DNA of 64,000 nt from Poseidonocella sp. HB161398 (GTDB lineage: Bacteria > Pseudomonadota > Alphaproteobacteria > Rhodobacterales > Rhodobacteraceae), in assembly GCF_005870025.1 (NCBI RefSeq), contig NZ_VATA01000030.1, positions 16,486 through 80,485 on the forward strand, written 5' to 3'. Made by a program: the position numbers and the translations under genes. A model generated the notes under the pieces. The model was not told the origin of the DNA and searched no databases. It saw only the letters and a program-made list of their open reading frames with translations. This document shows positions 55,064 to 63,921 of this stretch, in pieces; the stretch's first letter is position 1; every line of letters begins with the position of its first letter.

Positions 55064-55116
55064 GGGGTCTCCTGCGCGCCACTCGGGGCGCAGCGTTGCG
55101 GGGGGATGTGGTGCAT
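55045..55116 (-). CDS. Possible 23-residue leader peptide
   Basis: An ATG at 55116 preceded by GGAGACCCC starts a 23-codon frame that ends as ATGA on the alternative start (55048) of the membrane protein. The same 13-base ribosome-site/start word recurs at 55060-55072. It may be a coupling leader or a duplicated initiation region; coding is unproven. Confidence 0.3.
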   Translation of the reverse strand: MHHIPPQRCAPSGAQETPCEFSR

Positions 55117-55184
55117 GGGGTCTCCGGGCGGGCCGTTGCCGCGGCCGCTTCGGGGGCCGGGTCGGCGGAGGGGCCGCGGCCGTT

Positions 55185-55595
55185 TCAGGTCAGGAGCTGG
55201 ACGTCGAAGCCGAGATCCAGGGTTCCGATGCGCTCTTTCGCGGTGTCGGTGTCGGGCTCGGCCGAGCCCGGCAGGATGGACCAGGCGGCGCCGCCCAGGT
55301 CGGCCGGGGCGGCCATGATCGCCGCGCGGGCGGTGGCCTCATGCCCCCAGAGGATGGCGCGGGCGTCATCGCCCGGGCCGGTGACGGTGCGCAGCACCAC
55401 CAGCAGCTCGCCGTCGCGCAGGCTGGAGGCGGAGCCCATGGCCACCCGCTCGCCCCCGGACAGGGACAGGCTCGCGCGGAAGGCGGGCAGCGCGGCGGCG
55501 GGGGTCGGGTGGTCCCGGTCGCTTTCGTCGGTCCAGCCCGGGAAGGCGGCGGCCAGCCTTGCGCGGGCCTCGGCCAGGATCGCGGCGGCACTCAT
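55185..55595 (-). CDS. Hypothetical phage protein
   Basis: Predicted protein of 136 residues, not recognised with certainty. It begins MSAAAILAEARARLAAAFPGW and contains two beta-rich stretches (FRASLSLSGGERVAMGSASSL and ELLVVLRTVTGPGDDARAIL), ending SILPGSAEPDTDTAKERIGTLDLGFDVQL. The helix-then-strand arrangement and length recall tail-completion or neck proteins, but this is only an impression. Its start overlaps the stop of the 42-codon gene upstream. Confidence 0.6.
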   Translation of the reverse strand: MSAAAILAEARARLAAAFPGWTDESDRDHPTPAAALPAFRASLSLSGGERVAMGSASSLRDGELLVVLRTVTGPGDDARAILWGHEATARAAIMAAPADLGGAAWSILPGSAEPDTDTAKERIGTLDLGFDVQLLT

Positions 55596-55720
55596 GGGCG
55601 CCACCGCGCCAGAGCCCGGCGCGACCATGTGCGGACCAGCCGCCACAGATCGGCCCCGGCCTCACGGGAGAAGCCGAAGGACAGCCCCAGGACGCTGGCC
55701 AGAAGGATGAGGTCCATCAT
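55592..55720 (-). CDS. Small membrane protein of the phage module
   Basis: A 42-residue product, MMDLILLASVLGLSFGFSRE followed by an Arg/Trp-rich amphipathic tail. The ATG at 55720 overlaps the upstream stop (ATGA) and its TGA overlaps the downstream ATG, so it fits exactly into the chain of coupled genes. Function unknown; a spanin- or holin-like role is possible. Confidence 0.55.
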   Translation of the reverse strand: MMDLILLASVLGLSFGFSREAGADLWRLVRTWSRRALARWRP

Positions 55721-56190
55721 GCCACCCCCATTTCCAGGACATGCGCCACCAGGCGCACGGTGCCGCCGGTGAAACTGCCGCCCTGGGCGGTCACGTCCAC
55801 GTCGGTGGCGGCGTAGGTCGCGAATGGACCCACCACGCCGACATTCTCGGACCCGGCTGCAATCCCCAGGGACCCGCCGAAGTCGGACCCGCCCGAGAGG
55901 CCGCAGTCGTAGGACGTCGCGCCGGTGATGTCGGCCACGGTCCGGGACGTGACGCCCAGGACGATAGCCCGGGCCGGGATAAGGCCGGAGGCGGTCACCG
56001 TGGCGCCGGACAGGCCGGACAGCTCCACCTCATGGACCGCCAGGCGGAGGAAGCCGCCCAGGGTGCCGGAGGCGCCACCGGAAGCCGCTACCGCGTCATC
56101 CAGGGCCAGAAGCGCGGTGTTCGCGGTGACGTGGGCGCCCTCCTGGCCCTCGGACAGGAGGGGGAAGCCGAGATTGGGGGAGACCGCCAT
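55717..56190 (-). CDS. Phage tail-associated protein, DUF2793-like
   Basis: Predicted protein of 157 residues. The start MAVSPNLGFPLLSEGQEGAHVTANTALLALDDAV resembles DUF2793 proteins of rhodobacterial phages (P-L-L-x-x-x-Q-x-x-K-H-V-T-x-N-x-A-L-x-x-L). The rest is Gly- and Ala-rich beta sequence with IPARAIVLGVTSRTV and YDCGLSGGSDFGGSLGI, as in tail-surface domains. It probably decorates the tail tip or fibre. It is placed directly after the small membrane gene at 56190-56396. Confidence 0.65.
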   Translation of the reverse strand: MAVSPNLGFPLLSEGQEGAHVTANTALLALDDAVAASGGASGTLGGFLRLAVHEVELSGLSGATVTASGLIPARAIVLGVTSRTVADITGATSYDCGLSGGSDFGGSLGIAAGSENVGVVGPFATYAATDVDVTAQGGSFTGGTVRLVAHVLEMGVA

Positions 56191-56396
56191 CAGTTGCCCC
56201 CCTTCGCCCAGACAAGCCGCCCGGTTTCGGGGTCGTATGCGGCCAGGCCATGGGCGTGCGCGTTATGCATGGCGCCCCGGTATCCAGCCCAATAGCCGCC
56301 GCCCGCCAGGGCCGCGGCCACCAGCAGCGCCAGCAGCAGGCCAGGCGATAGCCAAAAGAAAAGGGCGCCGAAAAGCGCCCCGATTGCGTCATCCAT
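56190..56396 (-). CDS. Small phage membrane protein
   Basis: Predicted protein of 68 residues with a hydrophobic span (GALFFWLSPGLLLALLVAAALAGGGYWAGY) and a short soluble tail ending YDPETGRLVWAKGGN. It starts three bases after the TIM-barrel tip gene and ends one base into the next gene. Function unknown; possibly part of lysis or tail anchoring. Confidence 0.6.
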   Translation of the reverse strand: MDDAIGALFGALFFWLSPGLLLALLVAAALAGGGYWAGYRGAMHNAHAHGLAAYDPETGRLVWAKGGN

Positions 56397-56399
56397 GGC

Positions 56400-59300
56400 T
56401 CAAGCCTCCACAGTGATTTCCGCCCAGGTTCCCGGGCCGTAGGTTTCCGATATTTGCGCCACGGCCACCCGGTAGGGCGCCGCGATGCCGTCGCTTGCCA
56501 TCTGCGCGGCGGTGTAGACGGCCGCCGGGGCGGTCACGTCCCAGGTGCGGACCGGCGCGCCTGCCGGGCCGATTTCGACCCGGTAGCGCTCCGCCGTCTC
56601 GCCTAGCGGCGGGTCGGCCAGGGCATCCCCCAGCGTGTCCACCTTCACGCGGGACCGGCGCATCCAGGAGAGGGCCAGGTCGGCGCCTGCCGGGCTGGCC
56701 TCCAGATGCGCCGGAGCGAAGGGCCGGAGCCCCGCGCCGGTGAAGGCGTGGGGCTTCGTGGCGTGCGTCGTGACGTCCGCGGCACCAGGGCCGAAGCGCC
56801 AGTAGAGAGCGCGCCCCACGTCCGCCAGCTCCAGCCCCAGGGGCTGGACCGCAGCGTCCAGAAGGACCACCGGCGCGGTGGCGGCCAGCGGCGCCGCCGC
56901 CGGTATGCCCTCGGTGCCCCGGTCGCCGCGCAGCAGGCCGGTTAGCCGGTAGTGGCCCGCCCCGCTCGGCAGCAGCTCCGCCCCCGTGAAACGGACGATT
57001 TCCCAGCCGTCCGGGTGCCTCACTGCCAGCATGTTCCGGCCCGCCAGGACGTCCAGCGGATCGCGCGGGACCAGCTCGCCGGAGTAGATGGCGATGTCCA
57101 GCGGCCCCGGCCGCCAGGCGCCCGGGATGTCCGGCGGCAGCTCCGCCAGGGTCTCGCCCATGGTCGCCGGAGCCGCGAAGGCCACCGGGTCCAGGAAGCC
57201 GCCAGCGGCATCAGCGGACCGCGACGCGACCACCGCCCCCGGCCAGGGGAGGCCGAAGGTTGCGGCGAAGCCGTCCCAATCCTCCGCCGTGACGCCGGGA
57301 AGCGTCGGCAGGTCCATCATCAGCAGCAGGACGCCGGTTGCCAGCACCGTGCCGCCGCTGCGGCCGGAGGGGATGCCCCCGCCGGAGGGCGCCCAGGCCC
57401 CCGCCGCGAAGCTCTGCGCCTCGACGCTGCGGTCGAGCCCGTCCGCGACGGACTGCACCGCGAACAGCCGTGGCTCGCCGTCGATCAGCACCGGGACCAC
57501 CACGCCGGGGCGGATATGCGTTGCGGATCGCGGCACCCGGAAAGTGACGGTCTCGCGGCCGTCCCGGGCGGCCCGGACCAGGCGCGACGCGGCCGCCGTG
57601 CTGCTGTCGTGGTCCAGGACCAGCGGCAGGTCGGTGGCGGCCTCGCCCTCTTCGGGGCCGCGGCCGATCACGGCCCGGGTGGCCGCCTGGGCGTAGTCAT
57701 CGGCGCCGTCGCGGAAGGTCAGCACCACCCCGGCCGCCACATCCTCCAGGGCGGAGCGCGTGACGGTGAAGGGCGAATCCCCGGTCTTCGGGGCCATGCC
57801 CTCCGGGTCGAGCGCGGCCACGGTCGGCATGGCCCCGCGGGACGCGAAGACCAGGCGGCCGCCTTCCTCATGGGATTGCAGCCCGTGGGCCAGCTCCAGC
57901 GGCTGGACGTATTCCCGGAAGCCCAGGAGCCCCGGCGCCGCGTAGCCATCCGCCTGGCCATAGGCCCGCGCGATGTCCACCTGTTCCGGGTCGATCCCGT
58001 AGCGCTCCACCGCCCGGCGCCGGATCGCCTCCCCCGCCGGAGCCGCCCCGGCGCGGCCGTTCAGCCAGTGCCCGAGACGCCAGTCCGGCCCATCGCTCCA
58101 CAGGCTCGATTTTTGCGGAAACTCCGGGAAGGGGCGCGCGTCCCAGGCCCAGACCTGGACGTCCGCCACGTCCAGGACGTCGCCGCCATTCTCGGCCCAC
58201 CATTCGAAGGACGCCCGCAGGAATTGGCGCTGCATGAAGTCGTCGCGGAAGCCCTGGCTAAACCAGGGCAAGGCGCTTTCCGAAGAGTAGCGCGCGGCGA
58301 AGACGTTGGGCTGGTTCGCGCCCTTGTCCACCGCCGGGCAGCCCAGCTCAGTGAACCAGACCGGCTTGGACCCGGGCACCCATCCGGTGGTCGAGACCCC
58401 GGCCTCGAAGACCTCCGCCCCCAGCGCCGTGACATACTCGCCCGCGGCGCTGGAGAAGGCCCCGAAGTCGAATTGCGGGGTTTCGTCCTCGGCCGTGAGC
58501 GTGATGTCCAGGTCCATCAGGAAGACCCCGGGCGAGACCTCGGAAACCGTCGCGGCATGGATCGTGTGGCCGTTTTCCGCCGGGGTGACGGCGCCGGACG
58601 CGAAGTCGTACCGGACATTCGGCGGGGGGCCGCCGGTGGCCGCCAGGAGCCGGGCTTCGGCAGACGTGCCCTGCGCAAACCAGACCCGGGCGCGCCAGCG
58701 CTTGCCGCCGGTATTGTCCAGCGAATTAGGACTGTGCAGCCGCGCCCGGTCGGTGTAGCTCCCGGCGCTGGCGATGTCGGCCGGGGTGCCGAAGCTGCCA
58801 TAGGCGGGCACCGCCGAAGCGGAGACGGTGCCGCCGATGGCGCCCCAGGTGGTCGGGGTCCCGCCGATGTCGGCGTGACTGTCCCGCAATCCGGCCGGCC
58901 GGTCGTAATGGGGTTGCCCGTGCCAGTCCCGGATCGCCTTTTGCCGGAAGATCCAGTCTTCCCCGTGGGCGCCGTCGAAGATCGGCGTCCTGGCCTGGGC
59001 CTCGCGGTCCGCGTCGCTGGCATAATACCAGTCCCAATACTCGCCGCCCTCGATATTGGCTTTCAGGTAGTCCAGCACGTAAGGGGACGTGATCCCGGCT
59101 TCGTCGTCGCGGTCCAGGTGGTCCGGTCCGTCGCGCCAGTCGGACAAGGGCAGGTAGTTGTCGATCCCCACGAAGTCGATATTGGGGTCGCTCCAGAGCG
59201 GGTCCAGATGGAAGAACACGTCCCCGCCCTCGCGGAATGAATGATACTCGGACCAGTCCGCCGCGTAGCTGATTTGCGCGGAAGGCAGGATCCCGCGGAC

Positions 59301-60755
59301 GTCCGCGGCAATGCTTTTCAGCGCATCCACGAAGGGGAAGGACCCGCCACCGGCATGGGCCATGGACATGCCCCGCATTTCCGAGCCGATGAGGAAGGCG
59401 TCCACGCCGCCCGCCTGGCTTGCCAGGTCGGCAAGATGCGTGACGAAATTGCGGAAGCCCCAGGCCCCGTCCACGAAAGCCGAGACCTCGGCCGCGACGT
59501 CCTCGCCTGCCATGGGCTGGAGGCGGCCGCGCCAGGGGTAGTCCGGCTGGACCCCGGCGCCGGAGGGGTCCGGCAGGGCCTGGACGGCCTGAATATCCAT
59601 CATGACGAAGGGATAGAGGACCACGCGCTTGCCGCGGGCTTTCAGGTCCTGGATTGCGCGGATGATGGACGCATCCGAAGGGCTGGACCCGTAGGCCGGG
59701 CCGCCATCGGGGGTCCGGCTGACCTCTTCGGCGCGGGGGTCGGTCACGCTCCACCATTCGCCGTACCAGTCGGAATAGTAGGTCAGCCCGCCCGCCCACC
59801 AGCGGGGCAGCGTGTCCCGCTGCATGAATTCCACCCGCGGCATGATCCGGCATTGGCCCGCGCGCAGGTCATCGCCAAACCAGGCGACCACCAGGGAAAC
59901 GGTGTCGCAATTCGGCATTGCGGCGTCCATCAGGTCCATGGATTGCGACCAGTCGGTCTTCGCGGTGTCGCGCGTGCAATTCATCGGCGCCCGGCTCTTG
60001 ATTGCGCGGCTGCCGGTATAGGTCACCACGTCCACTTGCTCGGGGTCGTATCCGCTTTCGGTGCTGCCCGGGATGACATTGACCCCGCGGATAAGCGGTT
60101 CCATGTCGCCGGAGCGGCCCCAGACCTCAACCTTGATCTGCGGCGGGCGGTTGCCGTAGTCCTCCAGCTCCAGGTCTTCGAAGACCATATAGGCCACGCC
60201 CCGGAAGGCCGGGGCCGCGCCGCCTTCCTTCGCCGCGATCAGCGGGTCCGGGGCCTGGTCTTCGGTGCCGGAATAGTAGCGGACCCGCCCGGCTTACTTC
60301 ATGGCCGAGAGGCTGACGACCTTGCCGTCCGCCCAGATGCGGCCATGGACCGGCGCAAGCGGCCCCTCGCCCAGGGCAATGGCCATGGAGACGGAATAGG
60401 AATAGGTCACGGTCTGGACGGTCTGGGATGACCGCTTGCCGGTCTTCACCTTCTCCCGGTCGGTGTGGATCGTTTCCTTGATCTTCGTGGCCCAGATCAC
60501 GGTCCCGGCGACGGCCGCGCGGCCGGAGACGTCCGCCAGCGGGTCGCCTGCGTTGGCGGTCATCACGTCCAGCGTATTGATGCGCGGCCCCTCGCGGGTG
60601 ACGGTCGGCAGGCCGGGCGCCAGGGCGGCATCGATCTGCGACCCGAGATAGGCGCCCACGGTCTGGCCGATCACGGCCGCGGAAATGCCCAGGACGGACC
60701 CGCCGATTGCGCCGCCGATGGCGGACCCGGCTGCGGCTAGGACAAGCGTTGCCAT
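56400..60755 (-). pseudogene. GTA-type TIM-barrel host-specificity (tail tip) protein, split by an in-frame TAA
   Basis: The frame spans 1452 codons and closely follows R. capsulatus GTA tip proteins. The N-terminal 153 residues (AAAGSAIGGAIGGSVLGIS...HGRIWADGKVVSLSAMK) end at TAA (60294-60296). The same frame then continues AGRVRYYSGTEDQAPDPLIA, exactly the family's next segment. The TIM barrel follows (GVDAFLIGSEMRGMSMAHAG, NIDFVGIDNYLPLSDWRDG, PVWFTELGCPAVDKG) and then the long tail domain. One base change would create the stop. Only restart at a GTG near 60197 could make the large part alone. An extra block of about 165 residues is inserted in the barrel (58390-58880). The protein would contact host surface glycans. 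Confidence 0.85.
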
Positions 60756-60758
60756 GCT

Positions 60759-61385
60759 TCACTCCACGGTTTCGATGTTCGGATAGATCGGCCCCAGCTC
60801 ATCAAGGGCCGCCAGCGTGTCGGCCCAATGCCGGGACCGCGCCAGCGGCTCGCCCCGGGGGCCGCGGATTTCGGCATAGACCCCGGCGCCGGGCTCGGGG
60901 TCGCGGTAGATGACCGCGACGCAGTCCTCCAGGGACAGGGGGGAAGGCCCGGCCCCGCAGCCGGGCGCGGCGGTGAAGCGCCACAGGCTGGACGGGGGCT
61001 GGCTCGGCCAGGTGTCGGCGACCACCTTTCCGGCATAGTCGGCGGCATGGATCAGGCGGCCGCCTTCGTCCAGGATGCCGATATGCGCGGTGGCTTGTCC
61101 GCCCACGCGATAGACCGCCACCAGGCCGGGGGCGGCGTCCTCGGGGCGGGCCGGGCTGGCATGGGCGCGCAGCCCCTCCAGCATCGCCCCGGCGCGGGCG
61201 GCCCAATCGGCGCGATAGCCCGGGACCGGGACAATGCGGCCGGTCAGCTCATGGGCAAGGCCGCGGATCAGGCCCAGGCAGTCGCAGCCCTGGCCGCGCA
61301 CCGCCTGGGCGGTCGCCCAGCGGGTGCCGATCCAGGCGCGGGCATGGGCCAGCACCAGCGCGGGATTGACGGTCGCGTCATTCAT
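60759..61385 (-). CDS. NlpC/P60-type tail peptidase (GTA-like)
   Basis: Predicted protein of 208 residues. GQGCDCLGLIRGLAHEL carries the catalytic Cys (C-D-C-L-G) and ATAHIGILDEGGRLIHA the catalytic His, as in the GTA cell-wall peptidase (rcc01697-like). These tail enzymes cut peptidoglycan stem peptides during DNA entry. The protein is longer than the usual 145-150 residues, with a C-terminal extension (CVAVIYRDPEPGAGVYAEI...). It lies directly between the DUF2163 gene (eight-base overlap) and the tip gene, the GTA order. Confidence 0.85.
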   Translation of the reverse strand: MNDATVNPALVLAHARAWIGTRWATAQAVRGQGCDCLGLIRGLAHELTGRIVPVPGYRADWAARAGAMLEGLRAHASPARPEDAAPGLVAVYRVGGQATAHIGILDEGGRLIHAADYAGKVVADTWPSQPPSSLWRFTAAPGCGAGPSPLSLEDCVAVIYRDPEPGAGVYAEIRGPRGEPLARSRHWADTLAALDELGPIYPNIETVE

Positions 61386-62253
61386 AGCGGGACCCCCCGT
61401 CCTGGTCGCCGCGCCCCGGGATGCCGTAATCGCCCGTGAAATTGTCTCCAGGCAGGAAGGGGAAGCCGCGGAAATTGTCGAGATTGCCGAAGCGCCCGGC
61501 GCAGGTGGCGGCGGTGCGGTCGCATCCGGCGGTCAGGGTCACGGTGTCGCCGGGCGCCAGCGCGCGGGCCGGGACGTGCCAAAGATGGATCACGGTAAAC
61601 CCGTCGCGGGGCTCGGAGGCGCGGATGTCCGATCCGGTCCCGGCATTGGCGCCGGATGTCCAGTCAGCCGTCCCGCGCTCGAAAAACCCCAGGGCCGTGG
61701 CGGTGTCGGTCACGGTCACCGCGTATTCGGACACGGACACCACCGTGGCGGCGTGCTGCCAGGCCCCCAGCGCCAGCTTGCACCGCGCGTCGCCCAGGTT
61801 GCGCACGTCGCACAGCTTGGACAGGACGCGGCCCTGTTTCGGCTCCAGGCGGGCGGACAGGCTGCGCAGCTCGGTGCGGAAGCTCGCGCGGTCGCGCTCC
61901 ACCTGGCCCAGCGTGTAGACGCCCAGGAGGCGGCGGACGCCGGGGTTGCTCCAGTCCACGTCCCAGGCTTCGACGGTCGCGCCGTCATAGGCCCCGGCGG
62001 CCAGGTCGCTTTCGGTGATCGCGGCGGCGGACAGGGCGCCGGTGGCGTCCAGGTCATCCGGCGCCAGGCCCAGGCGGGAAGCGGTTTCCGATGCGGACAG
62101 CGCGGCGGAGGCTTCGAAGGTCGAGCCGTCGAAGCTCAGCGCGTTGTCGTGATCGGTGAAGCCCAGGACGGTGCCGTCGCGGCGCGTCAGGCGGAAGCAA
62201 CGGCACAGGGACGTTGAGCCGCTCGCCAGGGCGGTGTCGTATGCGTCAGGCAT
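61378..62253 (-). CDS. DUF2163 phage tail protein (GTA-like)
   Basis: Predicted protein of 291 residues. CRCFRLTRRDGTVLGFTDHDNALSFDGSTFEASAAL opens the DUF2163 domain. SLSARLEPKQGRVLSKLCDVRNLGDARCKL and the ending GCDRTAATCAGRFGNLDNFRGFPFLPGDNF are the conserved C-terminal phage-conserved segment with paired Cys. It is the distal-tail baseplate hub partner in GTA (rcc01696-like). The ATG at 62253 follows GGGGCACCCC; the open frame further upstream runs through a terminator and is rejected. The partner gene normally just upstream (DUF2460) is missing. Confidence 0.88.
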   Translation of the reverse strand: MPDAYDTALASGSTSLCRCFRLTRRDGTVLGFTDHDNALSFDGSTFEASAALSASETASRLGLAPDDLDATGALSAAAITESDLAAGAYDGATVEAWDVDWSNPGVRRLLGVYTLGQVERDRASFRTELRSLSARLEPKQGRVLSKLCDVRNLGDARCKLALGAWQHAATVVSVSEYAVTVTDTATALGFFERGTADWTSGANAGTGSDIRASEPRDGFTVIHLWHVPARALAPGDTVTLTAGCDRTAATCAGRFGNLDNFRGFPFLPGDNFTGDYGIPGRGDQDGGSRYE

Positions 62254-62298
62254 GGGGTGCCCCCTGTTTTCGGGAAAACCAGCCCGGGACCCGGCACG

Positions 62299-62323
62299 AA
62301 AAAGCCCCGCGCTATGGCGGGGC
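62299..62323 (-). terminator. Intrinsic terminator on the minus strand
   Basis: Read on the minus strand, GCCCCGC, a 6-base loop and GCGGGGC are followed by TTTTT. It ends transcription from the small gene at 62421-62663 just 45 bases before the DUF2163 start. The tail genes therefore need a promoter between 62254 and 62298 or read-through. Confidence 0.8.
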
Positions 62324-62420
62324 CTCCTGGCCGGTCCGGTGCAGTGATGCCGCAATAGATACGACATGCCGCGGCGTGTTGCGCCGGGCGGCGGGCGGGC
62401 GCCCGGAGGGTAGGGGGGGA

Positions 62421-62663
62421 TTAAAGAAACTTGCGGCGGATCGCGTCCAGAATTTCGGTGCGGTCGCCGCGCGCCTGGGCCGCGGTCATGGCATCGCCCA
62501 GGGCATCCCAGACGGTCAGGCGCTCGAAGGGGGTCAGCTCCAGCGGCACCGGATCAAGCGGGTTGCCAGCCGCCGGGGCCGTGGTCGCCTCGCGCAGGGC
62601 GCGGACGGTGCCCAGGTCCACAATATCGCCGCGGGCGTGCATGTCGGGAATGCGCCGCGTCAT
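62421..62663 (-). CDS. Hypothetical small phage protein
   Basis: Predicted protein of 80 residues: MTRRIPDMHARGDIVDLGTV, then PLDPVPLELTPFERLTVWDALGDAMTAAQARGDRTEILDAIRRKF. It is soluble, mostly helical and not recognised. The ATG at 62663 has GGAGG eight bases before it; a GTG at 62678 is the alternative. It is followed by the terminator at 62299-62323, so it is a separate unit from the tail genes. Confidence 0.5.
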   Translation of the reverse strand: MTRRIPDMHARGDIVDLGTVRALREATTAPAAGNPLDPVPLELTPFERLTVWDALGDAMTAAQARGDRTEILDAIRRKFL

Positions 62664-62679
62664 GTTCTCGGCCTCCACT

Positions 62680-62970
62680 TGCCGTTGCTGGCGCGGCCTG
62701 GTGCCGTCGCCAATAGTCGAATGATTCGCGTCTAATCGTTACCAACAATTTAAGAGGCATCCAAGAATTCCTATGAAATAGAGCAAGAAGGAAAACCCGA
62801 ACACAAAGAAATGTGGTCGAAAAGCTTCGCCCACCCAACCGCGTCCCGACCGCAGAATTTCTTGGGAATCCGCCTTTCGCTGCGCACCGCGTGAATGATC
62901 AGGATGCGCAGATGTCTACAGTTCCATTCACCTTATGAACGTACACCAAAATAAATGCGGGACTAGTTTA
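62680..62970. other. AT-richer junction between phage remnant and IS element
   Basis: This 290-base stretch is clearly richer in A and T than the phage genes. I see no intact gene. A minus-strand stretch (62800-62925) reads like protein for about 40 residues (LRILIIHAVRSERRIPKKF) and might be a transposase tail, but I could not place the family. It probably marks a deletion or insertion scar that removed the rest of the phage. Confidence 0.4.
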
Positions 62971-63037
62971 GGTCATGTTGACAAAAGGGATTCACAGTTG
63001 GTCGCTTTCGTGATTCAAGATCACCGCTACGACGGAG

Positions 63038-63487
63038 GTGATCTTGGCGCGAAATCTGATGTCCGATGCGCAATGGCGGTTCTTCGAGCATTTCATCGCC
63101 GCCGTCCGCGCCCCGAATGGCCGCAAACCTGTCAACCATCGCCTTGTTCTGGATGGCATATTCTGGATCGCACGGACCGGTGCCCGGTGGCGGGACCTTC
63201 CGGAGGAGTTCGGAAAATGGTGGTCCGTCTACCGCCAGTTCCGACGTTGGACCCAGGCCGGACTATGGGAGGCCATCCTCCTGTTCCTCAACGACAGCGA
63301 CCTCGTTCCGGCCCGTGTCCAGATGATCGACAGCACCGTCATTCGCGCCCATCAGCAGGCAGCGGGCTCAAGGGGGGGACTCCGAAAGAAGGTTTCGGCC
63401 GTTCTCGACTGTCCGGCGGGAAAACGGTCCCCCGGATCGTTTTCTGATCCGCCTTCCACTTCACGACCAGGATCCATCTCCGGATGA
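63038..63487 (+). CDS. IS5-type transposase, upstream frame (orfA)
   Basis: The product begins MSDAQWRFFEHFIAAVRAPNGRKPVNHRLVLDGIFWIARTGARWRDLPEEFGKWWSVYRQFRRW, the DUF4096/HTH region of IS427-group transposases. It reaches the first catalytic Asp in VQMIDSTVIRAHQQAAG. After a run of seven G (63372-63378) the family sequence continues in the -1 frame (KGGTPKEGFGRSR), so the last 35 residues of this frame are off-track. The exact start (GTG 63038, TTG 63044 or ATG 63059) is uncertain. Confidence 0.8.
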   Translation: MILARNLMSDAQWRFFEHFIAAVRAPNGRKPVNHRLVLDGIFWIARTGARWRDLPEEFGKWWSVYRQFRRWTQAGLWEAILLFLNDSDLVPARVQMIDSTVIRAHQQAAGSRGGLRKKVSAVLDCPAGKRSPGSFSDPPSTSRPGSISG

Positions 63488-63864
63488 ATGGCGCGGGACT
63501 GCCGATGCGCAGCGAGATCACAGGCGGCGAGACGGCGGACATCAAGGGGGTCGACCTGGTGATGACACAGGATCTGCCAGAGCCTGAATACTTCCTCGCC
63601 GACAAGGGCTGTGATGCTGACAAGGTACGGGAAAAGCTCGAGGAACGTGATATCGTGGCGGTCATCCCGATGCGGCGGAACCGCAGGGAATGGCGCGCTG
63701 TCGACCGCGACTTCTACCGCTGGCGCAACCTGGTCGAACGTTGCTTCTCCAAGCTCAAACAGTGGCGTCGGGTGGCAACCCGCTATGACAAGACCGCCCT
63801 GAGTTTCCTCGGGTTCATAGACATCGCGTCCATCCGAGTCTGGCTACGCCTTTTGTCAACATGA
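63484..63864 (+). CDS. IS5-type transposase, downstream frame (orfB)
   Basis: The 126-residue product holds the rest of the DDE domain. FLADKGCDADKVREKLEERDIVAVIPMRRNRRE contains the second Asp, and DRDFYRWRNLVERCFSKLKQWRRVATRYDKTA contains the catalytic Glu (Y-x-x-R-N-x-V-E-R-x-F-x-x-L-K). Between the frameshift site and this frame is an extra stretch of about 40 bases with a TGA at 63445-63447 and a small palindrome, so even -1 frameshifting would not join the two halves. The element is probably defective. Confidence 0.8.
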   Translation: MNGAGLPMRSEITGGETADIKGVDLVMTQDLPEPEYFLADKGCDADKVREKLEERDIVAVIPMRRNRREWRAVDRDFYRWRNLVERCFSKLKQWRRVATRYDKTALSFLGFIDIASIRVWLRLLST

Positions 63865-63921
63865 CCTAGTCACCTGGAACTAAAGTTTGTATCATTATTC
63901 TGCCTGATGCGGGAGGATGTG

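Larger units (their letters stand above)
62971..63866 (+). mobile_element. IS5-family (IS427-group-like) insertion sequence, 896 bp
   Basis: The ends are perfect 18-base inverted repeats (ggtcatgttgacaaaagg at 62971-62988 and its complement at 63849-63866). They are flanked by TA on both sides (62969-62970 and 63867-63868), the usual target duplication of the IS427 group. Two overlapping frames encode the DDE transposase in the + direction. The stop of the second frame lies within the right repeat. Confidence 0.9.

Noticed and set aside
52021..62663. Functional gene transfer agent cluster
   Set aside because: Only distal-tail genes are present, the tip gene has a stop, and there are no capsid, portal or terminase genes; phage-specific accessory genes are mixed in.
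62800..62925. IS110-type transposase tail
   Set aside because: A stretch like LRILIIHAVR recalls the end of IS110 transposases, but the match is too short and the following residues do not fit.
63372..63378. Programmed -1 frameshift making an active transposase
   Set aside because: The slip site is plausible, but an in-frame TGA at 63445-63447 in the -1 frame still separates the two halves.
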